From Sedimentisphaerales bacterium (GTDB lineage: Bacteria > Planctomycetota > Phycisphaerae > Sedimentisphaerales > SG8-4): DNA of 5,447 nucleotides. A program made the translations under genes and the position numbers. Positions 1 to 5,447 of the stretch are shown here, one piece after another. The DNA is taken from the NCBI GenBank assembly GCA_016932895.1, contig JAFGCA010000558.1, forward strand, positions 1 through 5,447, given 5' to 3'. Numbering within the stretch: the stretch's first letter is position 1; each line of letters opens with the position of its first letter. The notes under the pieces are model-generated. The model searched no databases and was not told where the DNA came from. It was given only the letters and a program-made list of their open reading frames with translations.

Positions 1-1128
1 CTGGTAGATGTAGCTGGCCGTGCCGGGCTTGGTGGTGCGGGGGGCCGGTCGCGCGCGGGACGTCGAAGGTCTGCTCGACGCCTCCTGGGTCGAATTGGCG
101 ATCTTCAGGCGGATCGTGCCATCGGCGTTCGATGAGACCTTTTCGCCGTCTTCCTTGGGTTCGGGTCGGCCCGATTGCTCCGGCGAAGCCGCGGCCGGAC
201 TCTCGGCCCGCTCCGCCACCTTGGCCGAGGTGGCCGTGGCGAACAGATTGCCCGCGTCGGGCGACGTGCCGGGCACGTACAGCAGGGCGCTGATCTCGGG
301 CTCGTCGCTGTCGTAGACGACGGTGGCCGTCTTGTTGCGCGGGTTGATTTTGTAGATCACGCCCCGCGTGTCGGCGCCGGCGTAGACGAGGCCGTCCGGA
401 CCGGCCGCCAGCGACAGGATGTTCTTGTCGGGACTGTCGTAGACAAGCTGGGCCACTTTGCCCGACGGATCGAGCGAGTAGACCTTGCCCTCGGGTCCCG
501 TGCCCACGTAGATGTTGCCGATGTTGTCCACCTCGATAGCGAAGATGTACCGGGCGTCGTTAGGCTCGAAAACCGTCTCCATCACCCCATTTTCATAGCG
601 GCACAGCCTCGCCTTCTCCCCGCTGATGCCCGCAAGCAGACGGCCCGCAACGTCGATCGCCAGGGCGAACACATGCTGGTTGGCGAACCGCTCGTCCGCG
701 TGGATAAGCTGCCCCTTGGCGTCATCCTTGTCGTCTGGAGCGTTGGGGTCCTCCGACTCGCCGTCCGGCCGCGAAGAAGTCTCCTGGTCTTCCGGCGGAT
801 ACAGTTTCGTGACCTGGCCCAGGCCGTATTTATAGATGGCCCCGTTCGGGCTGGTGCCAAGATAGATCGTGCCCCCGCTGACGGCGATGCTGTTGATCGA
901 CCAGACGTCCTTGAACTCGCTCGTCAGGACCTTGGCGGCGCGTCCGAGCTGAATCCTGCCACGTGAAGCAACTACAACATTATCGGTCTGGCCCTCGCCC
1001 AGGTCCTTGCTGCTGGACTGGCGCGTGATCTTGCTGGTGACCGCCCGGGCCGGGACGGCCGGCAGCGTGGCGGCCAGGACGAACAGCCCGATACAGGTCC
1101 AGTGTGCGTGCCGGAAACGTACTCTCAT
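1..1128 (-). CDS. Exported beta-propeller (NHL/PQQ-like repeat) protein, 3' end beyond the window
   Basis: The frame is open from ATG at 1128 to the left edge: 376 codons with no stop, so the C-terminus is missing. Residues 1-29 form a signal peptide: basic start, hydrophobic core GLFVLAATL, probable cleavage after ARA. At least four, probably five, repeats of about 40 residues follow (about 76-110, 152-188, 194-230, 235-272, 278-300). Each has the pattern I.AI..D..G.IYvGT.p.GkvY.ld..Gkv..vY, typical of beta-propeller blades. Two low-complexity charged segments interrupt them (about 111-140 and 303-370, the latter rich in Pro, Ser, Ala and Arg). The start is supported by GGAG at 1140-1137, 8 nt upstream. 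It lies 3 nt after the stop of the S55 gene, so the two are one operon. No enzymatic motif is visible; the propeller may bind a protein or ligand in the envelope. The propeller fold is fairly sure, the exact family is not. Confidence 0.85.
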   Translation of the reverse strand, partial: MRVRFRHAHWTCIGLFVLAATLPAVPARAVTSKITRQSSSKDLGEGQTDNVVVASRGRIQLGRAAKVLTSEFKDVWSINSIAVSGGTIYLGTSPNGAIYKYGLGQVTKLYPPEDQETSSRPDGESEDPNAPDDKDDAKGQLIHADERFANQHVFALAIDVAGRLLAGISGEKARLCRYENGVMETVFEPNDARYIFAIEVDNIGNIYVGTGPEGKVYSLDPSGKVAQLVYDSPDKNILSLAAGPDGLVYAGADTRGVIYKINPRNKTATVVYDSDEPEISALLYVPGTSPDAGNLFATATSAKVAERAESPAAASPEQSGRPEPKEDGEKVSSNADGTIRLKIANSTQEASSRPSTSRARPAPRTTKPGTASYIYQ

Positions 1129-1131
1129 GCT

Positions 1132-3012
1132 CTAATCTCCAACGGCGACTTTTGGTCGCTCTGATCCATCTGTTTCCACGATAATCGGGATGACTTCCTT
1201 GTCCATGATGATCGTATCTGTTTCTACCACCTTTTCCACCCACCGTGCGTAGGGCTGGGTCGGAATCGCCCACTTGTTGCTCTTGAGAATCATGCTCTTG
1301 GTCTCCGGGAAACCGGGCAGCTCCGCCCGGTCCATGGAGATGCCTTCCGGCGGCAGTGCCAGGACACAGTACAGCCTGGCGCGATTGATGTTCAGGGCGT
1401 CGTTCAACGCCTCGACCAGGGTCTTCGAGTTGGTCGCGACGAAGTGGTGCGGTGCGGCCTTGCGCAGGAAATTCTCGTACTCATAGCCGCCGAGGAGCAT
1501 CAGATTGTACTTGCCGGCCGGAACGTCCTCGGGCACGGTCAGTTTCGCCTGGTATCGCCGCTTCTCCTTCAGATACGACTCGACCACAGCCTCGATCTCG
1601 ATATCCCGGCCGGGTTTGACCGTCGAATCGGCGACGTTCACCGACCACAGGTACGAGTCGATGTTCTTCGTCGCGACGCGGATGTCGGCCTCGACGGATT
1701 TGATGTCCGGCCCCCCGTAGGGATTGTTCAAAAGCAGCGATAGCGTGCCGTTGATCTCAGCGACGGGCTCGGCCAGTCCCGAGCCGGTGGAGGTGTTGGC
1801 AAATTCGACGGACCGGCCGTCCTCGAGATGGACGGCGACGCTGTACTGCACCGTATGGTCCGGCGGCAGCGCGGCGTTGAACGGCAGCGTCGCTCCGGCC
1901 ACGGTCGCGCGAACCAGCAACGGCGTGAGCAGCGGGTTGTAGGCCACCCGGCAGTTGTACGTCCGGGCCTGCGCCCCGTTGCTCGGCTGGACGTGCACGG
2001 TCAGCGGCACCATCTTCGCCTCGGCCCCGATCTCGCCGTAGATGCCCACCGCGTTATCCATCGTGATAGCCCCGATGATGTCGCCGGCGGCGCCGAGCTT
2101 GAAGGAGGTCGTCAGTTGCGAAACAACGGTATAAACCTGTCCGCCGGCCAGCGGCAGGTTGGTGGCGCCGAAATCTTCGAAGCTGTGGCCAAACCCATAG
2201 ATGCGATTGCCCCGGACCTCAGTGACGGTCCCCAGTGTGTCGATCCTGACGTCGCCGGCTACGAGGGGGATTGTCAGGACGCCGCCCGGGGCGAAGGACG
2301 TCGCCTCGTCACTCTGCGCTGTGCCGCTGAGACCCGGCACGGCCGCGAAGCCCAGCGCCTCGAACTGGGGCGCCAGTTGCCGGCAGGCATCTATCGGCAG
2401 GCCGGAAATCTGGAGCGGACAGGGCAACGCCGTCGGGCCGCTTCGATTGCTGCGGCTCAACGCCCGCATCCGGGTGATCTGCTTGTCCACCTCGATCGGA
2501 TTGACGGGCTTGGAGAAATCGAGGCTCAAGGCCGCAGCCTGCGTGGTCTGCCCGGACGAGGGCGACCCCTTCAGAGTGCCGACCTGGAGCATATCGCGGA
2601 TGGGAGTCACGCCGTAAAGAGGGTCTTTCTGCAAGGACCAGCCCCTGGACAAGGCCCCCGCCAGCCGGCCGGACAGGTAGACCGGCGAGCCGCTGCAGCC
2701 CGCCACCGGGCCGGTGTGCTTGAACCGGTCGTCCAGCCCCATCACGAGAATGAGGTCATGCCCCGGCTCGTATTCGCGAACGACGTTCACCACCTTCACC
2801 GGGAACTTCTCGATCCCGCCGTCCCCGTAATCGGTGAGGCAGTAGCCCTCCATGTCGCGTTGGATCTCGTCGACCCCGATGTAGCGCTGCGGGTCCCACA
2901 AATCATCCGTGGCGGCCCGCTCGGCATCGGCCCCGCGGGCCGGACCGGTCGCGGCGGCCAGATAAACCAGGATCATTATCCGGACATAACAAGACAAACG
3001 GGTGTAGGTCAT
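1132..3012 (-). CDS. Exported SpoIVB peptidase S55-domain protein (putative serine peptidase)
   Basis: This is a 626-residue protein. A signal peptide covers about 1-27 (core IMILVYLAAATG, cleavage near ARG|AD). The S55 peptidase signature is present: residues 66-110 run from GIEKFPVKVVNVV through DLILVMGLDDRF to GCSGSPVY, with probable nucleophile S107 and acid D94 or D95. The histidine motif IYGFGHSF (H276) comes later, followed by a conserved IIGAI....VGIYGEIG stretch (312-329). In B. subtilis SpoIVB the triad is H236, D363, S378, so the order is reversed here. Residues about 340-626 look like beta-rich domains of unknown role. The frame continues upstream to TTG 3069 and ATG 3039. I chose ATG 3012 because it gives a normal signal peptide, has GGAA 5 nt upstream, and the best promoter predicts a transcript starting near 3075, too close for TTG 3069. 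ATG 3039 remains possible. It heads an operon with the propeller gene. Proteolytic activity is inferred from motifs only. Confidence 0.88.
   Translation of the reverse strand: MTYTRLSCYVRIMILVYLAAATGPARGADAERAATDDLWDPQRYIGVDEIQRDMEGYCLTDYGDGGIEKFPVKVVNVVREYEPGHDLILVMGLDDRFKHTGPVAGCSGSPVYLSGRLAGALSRGWSLQKDPLYGVTPIRDMLQVGTLKGSPSSGQTTQAAALSLDFSKPVNPIEVDKQITRMRALSRSNRSGPTALPCPLQISGLPIDACRQLAPQFEALGFAAVPGLSGTAQSDEATSFAPGGVLTIPLVAGDVRIDTLGTVTEVRGNRIYGFGHSFEDFGATNLPLAGGQVYTVVSQLTTSFKLGAAGDIIGAITMDNAVGIYGEIGAEAKMVPLTVHVQPSNGAQARTYNCRVAYNPLLTPLLVRATVAGATLPFNAALPPDHTVQYSVAVHLEDGRSVEFANTSTGSGLAEPVAEINGTLSLLLNNPYGGPDIKSVEADIRVATKNIDSYLWSVNVADSTVKPGRDIEIEAVVESYLKEKRRYQAKLTVPEDVPAGKYNLMLLGGYEYENFLRKAAPHHFVATNSKTLVEALNDALNINRARLYCVLALPPEGISMDRAELPGFPETKSMILKSNKWAIPTQPYARWVEKVVETDTIIMDKEVIPIIVETDGSERPKVAVGD
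1137..1140 (-). promoter_or_regulatory. Shine-Dalgarno of the propeller gene, inside the end of the upstream gene
   Basis: GGAG (minus strand, 1140-1137) is followed by 8 nt and then ATG at 1128. It lies in the last sense codons of the S55 gene (GGA GAT TAG). A ribosome finishing that gene therefore covers the initiation site of the next, which favours translational coupling. Confidence 0.65.
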
Positions 3013-3081
3013 GAGCTTTCCAGCCTTCCAGCCTTTCATCCATCCCCACCATGCGTGTCTTTTCGGCAAAAGCAGCCGAAT

Positions 3082-3110
3082 ATTTTAACTTTTCAGGACT
3101 TGCGTTGCAA
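3082..3110 (-). promoter_or_regulatory. Sigma-70-type promoter for the S55/propeller operon
   Basis: On the minus strand TTGCAA (3110-3105) is separated by exactly 17 nt from TAAAAT (3087-3082). These match the consensus hexamers at 4/6 and 5/6. Transcription would start near 3075, giving a leader of about 35 nt to ATG 3039 or 63 nt to ATG 3012. The surrounding 90 bp are clearly more AT-rich than the flanking genes. Confidence 0.55.
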
Positions 3111-3111
3111 G
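3099..3111. repeat. Dyad CTTGC-GTT-GCAAG over the shared -35
   Basis: CTTGC (3099-3103) and GCAAG (3107-3111) form a perfect 5-bp inverted repeat around GTT. It overlaps the -35 hexamer used by both divergent promoters. It is short, so chance is possible, but the position suits a repressor or activator operator. Confidence 0.35.
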
Positions 3112-3133
3112 GCAAAACCGACTTTGTTATCAT
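3105..3133 (+). promoter_or_regulatory. Sigma-70-type promoter for the TPR gene, sharing its -35 with the divergent promoter
   Basis: The same palindromic TTGCAA (3105-3110), read on the plus strand, is followed after exactly 17 nt by TATCAT (3128-3133, 5/6 match to the -10 consensus). The predicted start near 3140 gives a leader of about 140 nt containing the stem-loops described below. A weaker alternative is GATAAT at 3158-3163 with TTGGGG at 3133-3138, but its 19-nt spacer is long. Confidence 0.5.
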
Positions 3134-3149
3134 TGGGGTTTATTTCTCA

Positions 3150-3169
3150 AGGGGCCCGATAATGCCCCT
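3150..3169. repeat. Inverted repeat AGGGGC/GCCCCT around GATAAT
   Basis: AGGGGC (3150-3155) and GCCCCT (3164-3169) are perfect complements with an 8-nt loop, CCGATAAT. No T-run follows on either strand, so this is not an intrinsic terminator. It could be a small hairpin in the TPR gene leader, or an operator around an alternative -10 (GATAAT). Confidence 0.35.
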
Positions 3170-3184
3170 GGTGGTTGTGAACGA

Positions 3185-3250
3185 GAGTTTTTCGCAGCGT
3201 GGAGACCCGGCATGGAAACCGCGAGCCGATTCTCCACACGGCGAAAACTC
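3185..3250 (+). promoter_or_regulatory. Large leader stem-loop upstream of the TPR gene
   Basis: The arms at 3185-3205 and 3231-3250 pair in 18 positions, with two mismatches (A3196/G3240, C3198/A3238) and one bulged T (3192). After a 2x2 internal loop, CGGC (3208-3211) pairs with GCCG (3225-3228), leaving a 13-nt apical loop at 3212-3224. The element ends 29 nt before the TPR start codon. There is no U-tract after it, so it is not a standard terminator. The left arm contains GGAG (3201-3204), and the apical loop begins with ATG (3212), so the structure would hide the ribosome site of the leader ORF. The pairing is read directly from the sequence; the regulatory role is inferred. Confidence 0.55.
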
Positions 3251-3283
3251 GATATAGACATGGACCCTGGAGCAATCGCATGA
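3212..3283 (+). CDS. Candidate 23-residue leader peptide overlapping the TPR gene start
   Basis: ATG at 3212 opens 23 codons ending in TGA at 3281-3283. That stop overlaps the TPR start as ATGA (3280-3283), a common arrangement for translational coupling. GGAG at 3201-3204 lies 7 nt before the ATG, the same motif and spacing as at the TPR gene itself. The peptide starts METAS, has a basic middle (STRRK) and an acidic end (LDIDMDPG), with no signal peptide and no run of one amino acid as in classic attenuators. Its Shine-Dalgarno is paired within the large stem-loop. It may act only as a translated control element. Chance cannot be excluded for so short a frame. Confidence 0.35.
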   Translation: METASRFSTRRKLDIDMDPGAIA

Positions 3284-4146
3284 AATCGGATCATCGACAT
3301 GAGTTGAAGACGAATGAGCTGGCCGACTGGCTGGCCCATTTTCCTGAATGGCTCAAGGAGAACCAGACGACGTTGATCGCCTCGGCGGCGGTGATCGTCG
3401 TGGCCGTGGCGGTCTATTTCTGGATATTTTACCATAATAATGTTGCGGCGGCGCGCACGCAGATTCGGTTGACCAACCTGGTCACACAGTTGCCCAAGCA
3501 GAAGTCGGACCTGGCCCAGGCGATGGCGAAGCAGGCCGACCAGTCATATGTCCTGATCGACCTGGCCAAGGACCTGGGCGATTTTGCCAAAGGCGCGAGC
3601 AGCGGCAAGATGGCCGCCCTGGCCCTGATCGAGCGGGGCGAGACACTTCGCACGGAGTTGCACTACCGGCTCGGCGATGTCAGCCCTGACGACGTGGCCA
3701 AGCAGATCGCCCAGGCACAGGAAAGCTACACGCAGGCGATCGAGAAGGCCAAGGGCAATCCCGCCCTGACGGCGACCGCCCGTTTCGGACTGGGATTGTG
3801 CGAGGAAGAGCTGGGCAACGTCGATAAAGCCAAGGAAATCTATCGCACCGTCGCGGAGGATCAGGCCTACGCAGGCACCTCCGCCCAGGCGGCTGCGGCG
3901 CTTCGCCTCAAGACCGTGGATGACTACGTGGGCATGATCACGTTCAAGCCGGCCCCGGAGCCACCGGCCCAGGCATCGACGCCCCTGATCCAGATTCACC
4001 CGGGCGACGCCAACACGCCGCCGAGCGTGACGGCGAGCACTGACGCCAACGTGCCTCTGGTCGCTCCCGTACCCGGCGATGTGAACATGGGACCGGCGCC
4101 GGCCCCGGCGGCCGCGCCCGATGCCAACGCCGCTGCCGGCAACTGA
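3280..4146 (+). CDS. Membrane-anchored tetratricopeptide-repeat protein with Pro/Ala/Asp-Asn tail
   Basis: This is a 288-residue protein. A cytoplasmic N-terminus of about 30 residues (HRHELKTNELADWL) precedes one transmembrane helix at about 31-51 (IASAAVIVVAVAVYFWIF). The rest should lie outside the membrane. Residues about 60-215 are alpha-helical, with a recognisable TPR unit at about 161-210 (TARFGLGLCEEELGNVDKAKEIYRT). This layout resembles the YfgM/TPR_21 type of single-pass scaffold, which holds partner proteins at the membrane, but I cannot name an ortholog. The last 65 residues are low-complexity Pro/Ala with four DAN or DVN units, probably disordered. The start is set by GGAG (3269-3272), 7 nt before ATG 3280. 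A longer frame from GTG 3199 exists, but its extra residues overlap the stem-loop and lack a comparable ribosome site. The gene is divergent from the S55 operon. Confidence 0.85.
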   Translation: MKSDHRHELKTNELADWLAHFPEWLKENQTTLIASAAVIVVAVAVYFWIFYHNNVAAARTQIRLTNLVTQLPKQKSDLAQAMAKQADQSYVLIDLAKDLGDFAKGASSGKMAALALIERGETLRTELHYRLGDVSPDDVAKQIAQAQESYTQAIEKAKGNPALTATARFGLGLCEEELGNVDKAKEIYRTVAEDQAYAGTSAQAAAALRLKTVDDYVGMITFKPAPEPPAQASTPLIQIHPGDANTPPSVTASTDANVPLVAPVPGDVNMGPAPAPAAAPDANAAAGN

Positions 4147-4317
4147 AACCGTTCCGGCGGGTTGTTGCCGTCATCCCATAAGCATGTACATAGAATGGGG
4201 TTTGCCGTGTCGCTCTGCGCAGGTGGAGGTTCGGTTTCGTACATCTGTAGGTCTCGGCCCGCGCAGGACTGACGTGCTGATGGCGTTCGGTCGCGAATTC
4301 ATTCTGTCAGACGCTCT

Positions 4318-5319
4318 ATGGAAGACTTCGAATCACAGGAATTGCAGGAGTTGAAAGGCCGGCCGCTGACGCTGCACGTTGGCGTCGGCATCACGGAACG
4401 CCGGATCGACAAGTACCTGCACGGCCGGTTTCGCAATCTCAGCCGGCATTTCCTTCAGGACGCCATCCGTGCCGGGTCCATCAAGGTCAACAACGAGCCG
4501 GTCAAACCGAGCTTTCGCCTCACCCCCGGCGACGTGATCGAGATGGTCCTGCCCGAGCCGCCCAGCAAGAATATCACGCCGGAAGACATCCCACTGGACA
4601 TCATCCACGAAGACGACGACATCATCATCCTGAACAAGCCGCCGAACATGATCGTGCACCCGGCGCGGGGCAACAAGAGCGGGACCCTCGTCAACGCCCT
4701 GATGCACTATTCCGACCGGTTGTCAAGCGGGCTCGGCGAGTTCCGCCCGGGCATCGTCCACCGGCTCGACCGCGACACCACCGGCGTCATGATCGTCACC
4801 AAGCACGAAACCGCGCAGTGGCGGATCGCCAAGCAGTTCGAGACCCGCAAGGTCCACAAAGCCTACCTGGCCATCGTACATGGCACGCCCGAGCTGCATG
4901 CCGACCGAATCAACGCCCCGCTGGGCGTACACCCGAAGGTCCGCGAGAAATACGCGATCCGCCCGGAAATCGGCAAGGAGGCCGTCACGTTCTACGAGGT
5001 GCTCGAAGCGTTCCGCGGCTTCTCGCTGGTCAAGTGCGAGCCGCGCACCGGCCGGACCCACCAGATCCGCGTCCACCTGTCCCACCTCAAGCACCCCATC
5101 GTCGCCGACGACATGTATGGCGGCAAACTCGTCTATCCCTGGCAACTGGCCGACGCCGACCCGGCCGTCGAGGAGCCCGTCATCGCCCGCTGTGCCCTCC
5201 ACGCCTGGACGATCGAATTCACCCACCCGAGCACCAACGAACTCGTCAAATACGAAGCCCCCCTGCCCGCCGACATGCAACACCTCCTGGATCTCCTCCG
5301 GCAGTATCGCAAGGAATAA
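4318..5319 (+). CDS. rluD: RluD-family 23S rRNA pseudouridine synthase
   Basis: This 333-residue protein is close to the E. coli RluD length (about 326). An S4 RNA-binding domain spans about 27-78 (RRIDKYL, AIRAGSIKVNNEPVKPSFRLTPGD). The RsuA/RluA catalytic domain follows, with motif I NKPPNMIVHPARG (106-118), catalytic motif GIVHRLDRDTTG (145-156; D151 is the active-site aspartate) and RTGRTHQIRVHL (243-254) followed by VADDMYGG. All key residues are present. Family members isomerise uridines; E. coli RluD modifies 1911, 1915 and 1917 of helix 69 in 23S rRNA. The exact target here, and RluD versus a close paralog, is inferred. The start is fixed at ATG 4318 because an in-frame TGA lies at 4270-4272 with no ATG or GTG between. 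No strong Shine-Dalgarno is visible. The 171-bp gap after the TPR gene suggests separate transcription. Confidence 0.93.
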   Translation: MEDFESQELQELKGRPLTLHVGVGITERRIDKYLHGRFRNLSRHFLQDAIRAGSIKVNNEPVKPSFRLTPGDVIEMVLPEPPSKNITPEDIPLDIIHEDDDIIILNKPPNMIVHPARGNKSGTLVNALMHYSDRLSSGLGEFRPGIVHRLDRDTTGVMIVTKHETAQWRIAKQFETRKVHKAYLAIVHGTPELHADRINAPLGVHPKVREKYAIRPEIGKEAVTFYEVLEAFRGFSLVKCEPRTGRTHQIRVHLSHLKHPIVADDMYGGKLVYPWQLADADPAVEEPVIARCALHAWTIEFTHPSTNELVKYEAPLPADMQHLLDLLRQYRKE

Positions 5320-5408
5320 CATTGTACGTATCTTGCGCACCGGCTCAGATTGAAACGAATGAGGAGAGCTTTCGGGTGTTGTGCAACATCGCCGGCAAAC
5401 GACGGTAG

Positions 5409-5447
5409 CTATTCCTGCGGGAGTTTGGCGAGGTCGGCATCGGAGCC
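5409..5447 (-). CDS. C-terminal end of a convergent gene cut by the window edge
   Basis: On the minus strand the last 39 bases read as 12 sense codons, GSDADLAKLPQE, followed by TAG (5411-5409). The composition and codons look like a real C-terminus, and a convergent gene here would leave an 89-bp gap after RluD. So short a fragment gives no function and could be a chance frame. Confidence 0.4.
   Translation of the reverse strand, partial: GSDADLAKLPQE

Noticed and set aside
175..966. 263-codon plus-strand open frame opposite the propeller gene
   Set aside because: The minus strand gives regular beta-propeller repeats; this frame has Arg/Val-rich composition without any motif.
1828..3162. 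444-codon plus-strand open frame opposite the S55 gene
   Set aside because: It is an antisense shadow in GC-rich DNA: rich in Arg, Gly, Ala and His, with no domain, while the minus strand encodes clear S55 motifs and a signal peptide.
4165..4196. Promoter before RluD: TTGCCG (4165-4170) with TACATA (16-nt spacer) or TAGAAT (4191-4196)
   Set aside because: TACATA is a poor -10 and TAGAAT lies 20 nt from the -35, so neither pair is convincing. A promoter in this gap is still likely.
4147..4317. Search for a terminator, small gene or RNA in the gap between the TPR gene and RluD
   Set aside because: Only weak 4-bp pairings without a T-run and a short frame from ATG 4184 with no ribosome site were seen.
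4723..5340. 205-codon minus-strand frame opposite RluD
   Set aside because: Antisense shadow with repetitive Asp/Val/Gly composition and no ribosome site of note.
4818..5408. Long alternative plus-strand frames within and past the RluD gene
   Set aside because: Both frames that overlap the 3' half of RluD are rich in Arg, Pro and Ser and lack any family motif; the RluD frame carries all catalytic motifs.
5320..5408. Terminator between RluD and the convergent fragment
   Set aside because: TGTTG-TG-CAACA (5377-5388) has a 2-nt loop, too tight for an RNA hairpin, and no T-run on either side.
5359..5447. Plus-strand frame from ATG 5359 open to the right edge
   Set aside because: No ribosome site, Cys/Ser/Arg-rich composition, and it conflicts with the better-looking minus-strand C-terminus.

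Overview
The window is GC-rich with long open frames. It carries three essentially complete protein genes and two genes cut by its edges. The coding style suggests a Planctomycetota-like bacterium, possibly Phycisphaerae/Sedimentisphaerales. I base this on the long SpoIVB/S55-type secreted protein, the membrane-anchored TPR protein with a Pro/Ala/Asp-Asn-rich tail, and the flavour of the RluD enzyme. This is a judgement from memory of related proteins, not a database result.

Layout. Positions 3012 down to 1 (minus strand) are a tight two-gene operon. It encodes an exported S55-domain protein (putative serine peptidase), then, 3 nt after its stop, an exported beta-propeller protein that runs off the left edge. 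Positions 3013-3279 are a divergent regulatory region. It has two good sigma-70-type promoters facing opposite ways and sharing one palindromic -35 hexamer, plus small dyads. A large stem-loop follows, and its apical loop starts the ATG of a possible 23-codon leader ORF that ends in an ATGA overlap with the next gene. Positions 3280-4146 (plus) encode a single-pass membrane protein with a TPR domain. Positions 4318-5319 (plus) encode an RluD-family 23S rRNA pseudouridine synthase, with a 171-bp gap before it. The last 39 bases look like the C-terminus of a convergent minus-strand gene.

How the genes relate. The two minus-strand proteins both carry signal peptides and are probably co-transcribed and translationally linked, so a shared role in the cell envelope is likely. 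The TPR gene is divergently transcribed from the same control region. RluD is a housekeeping RNA-modification gene and need not be functionally linked.

The most interesting points are (1) the S55 protein, in which the Ser/Asp half of the peptidase precedes the His half, the reverse of SpoIVB, and (2) the divergent promoter with its structured leader and candidate leader peptide. I see no tRNA, rRNA, CRISPR array or insertion sequence.
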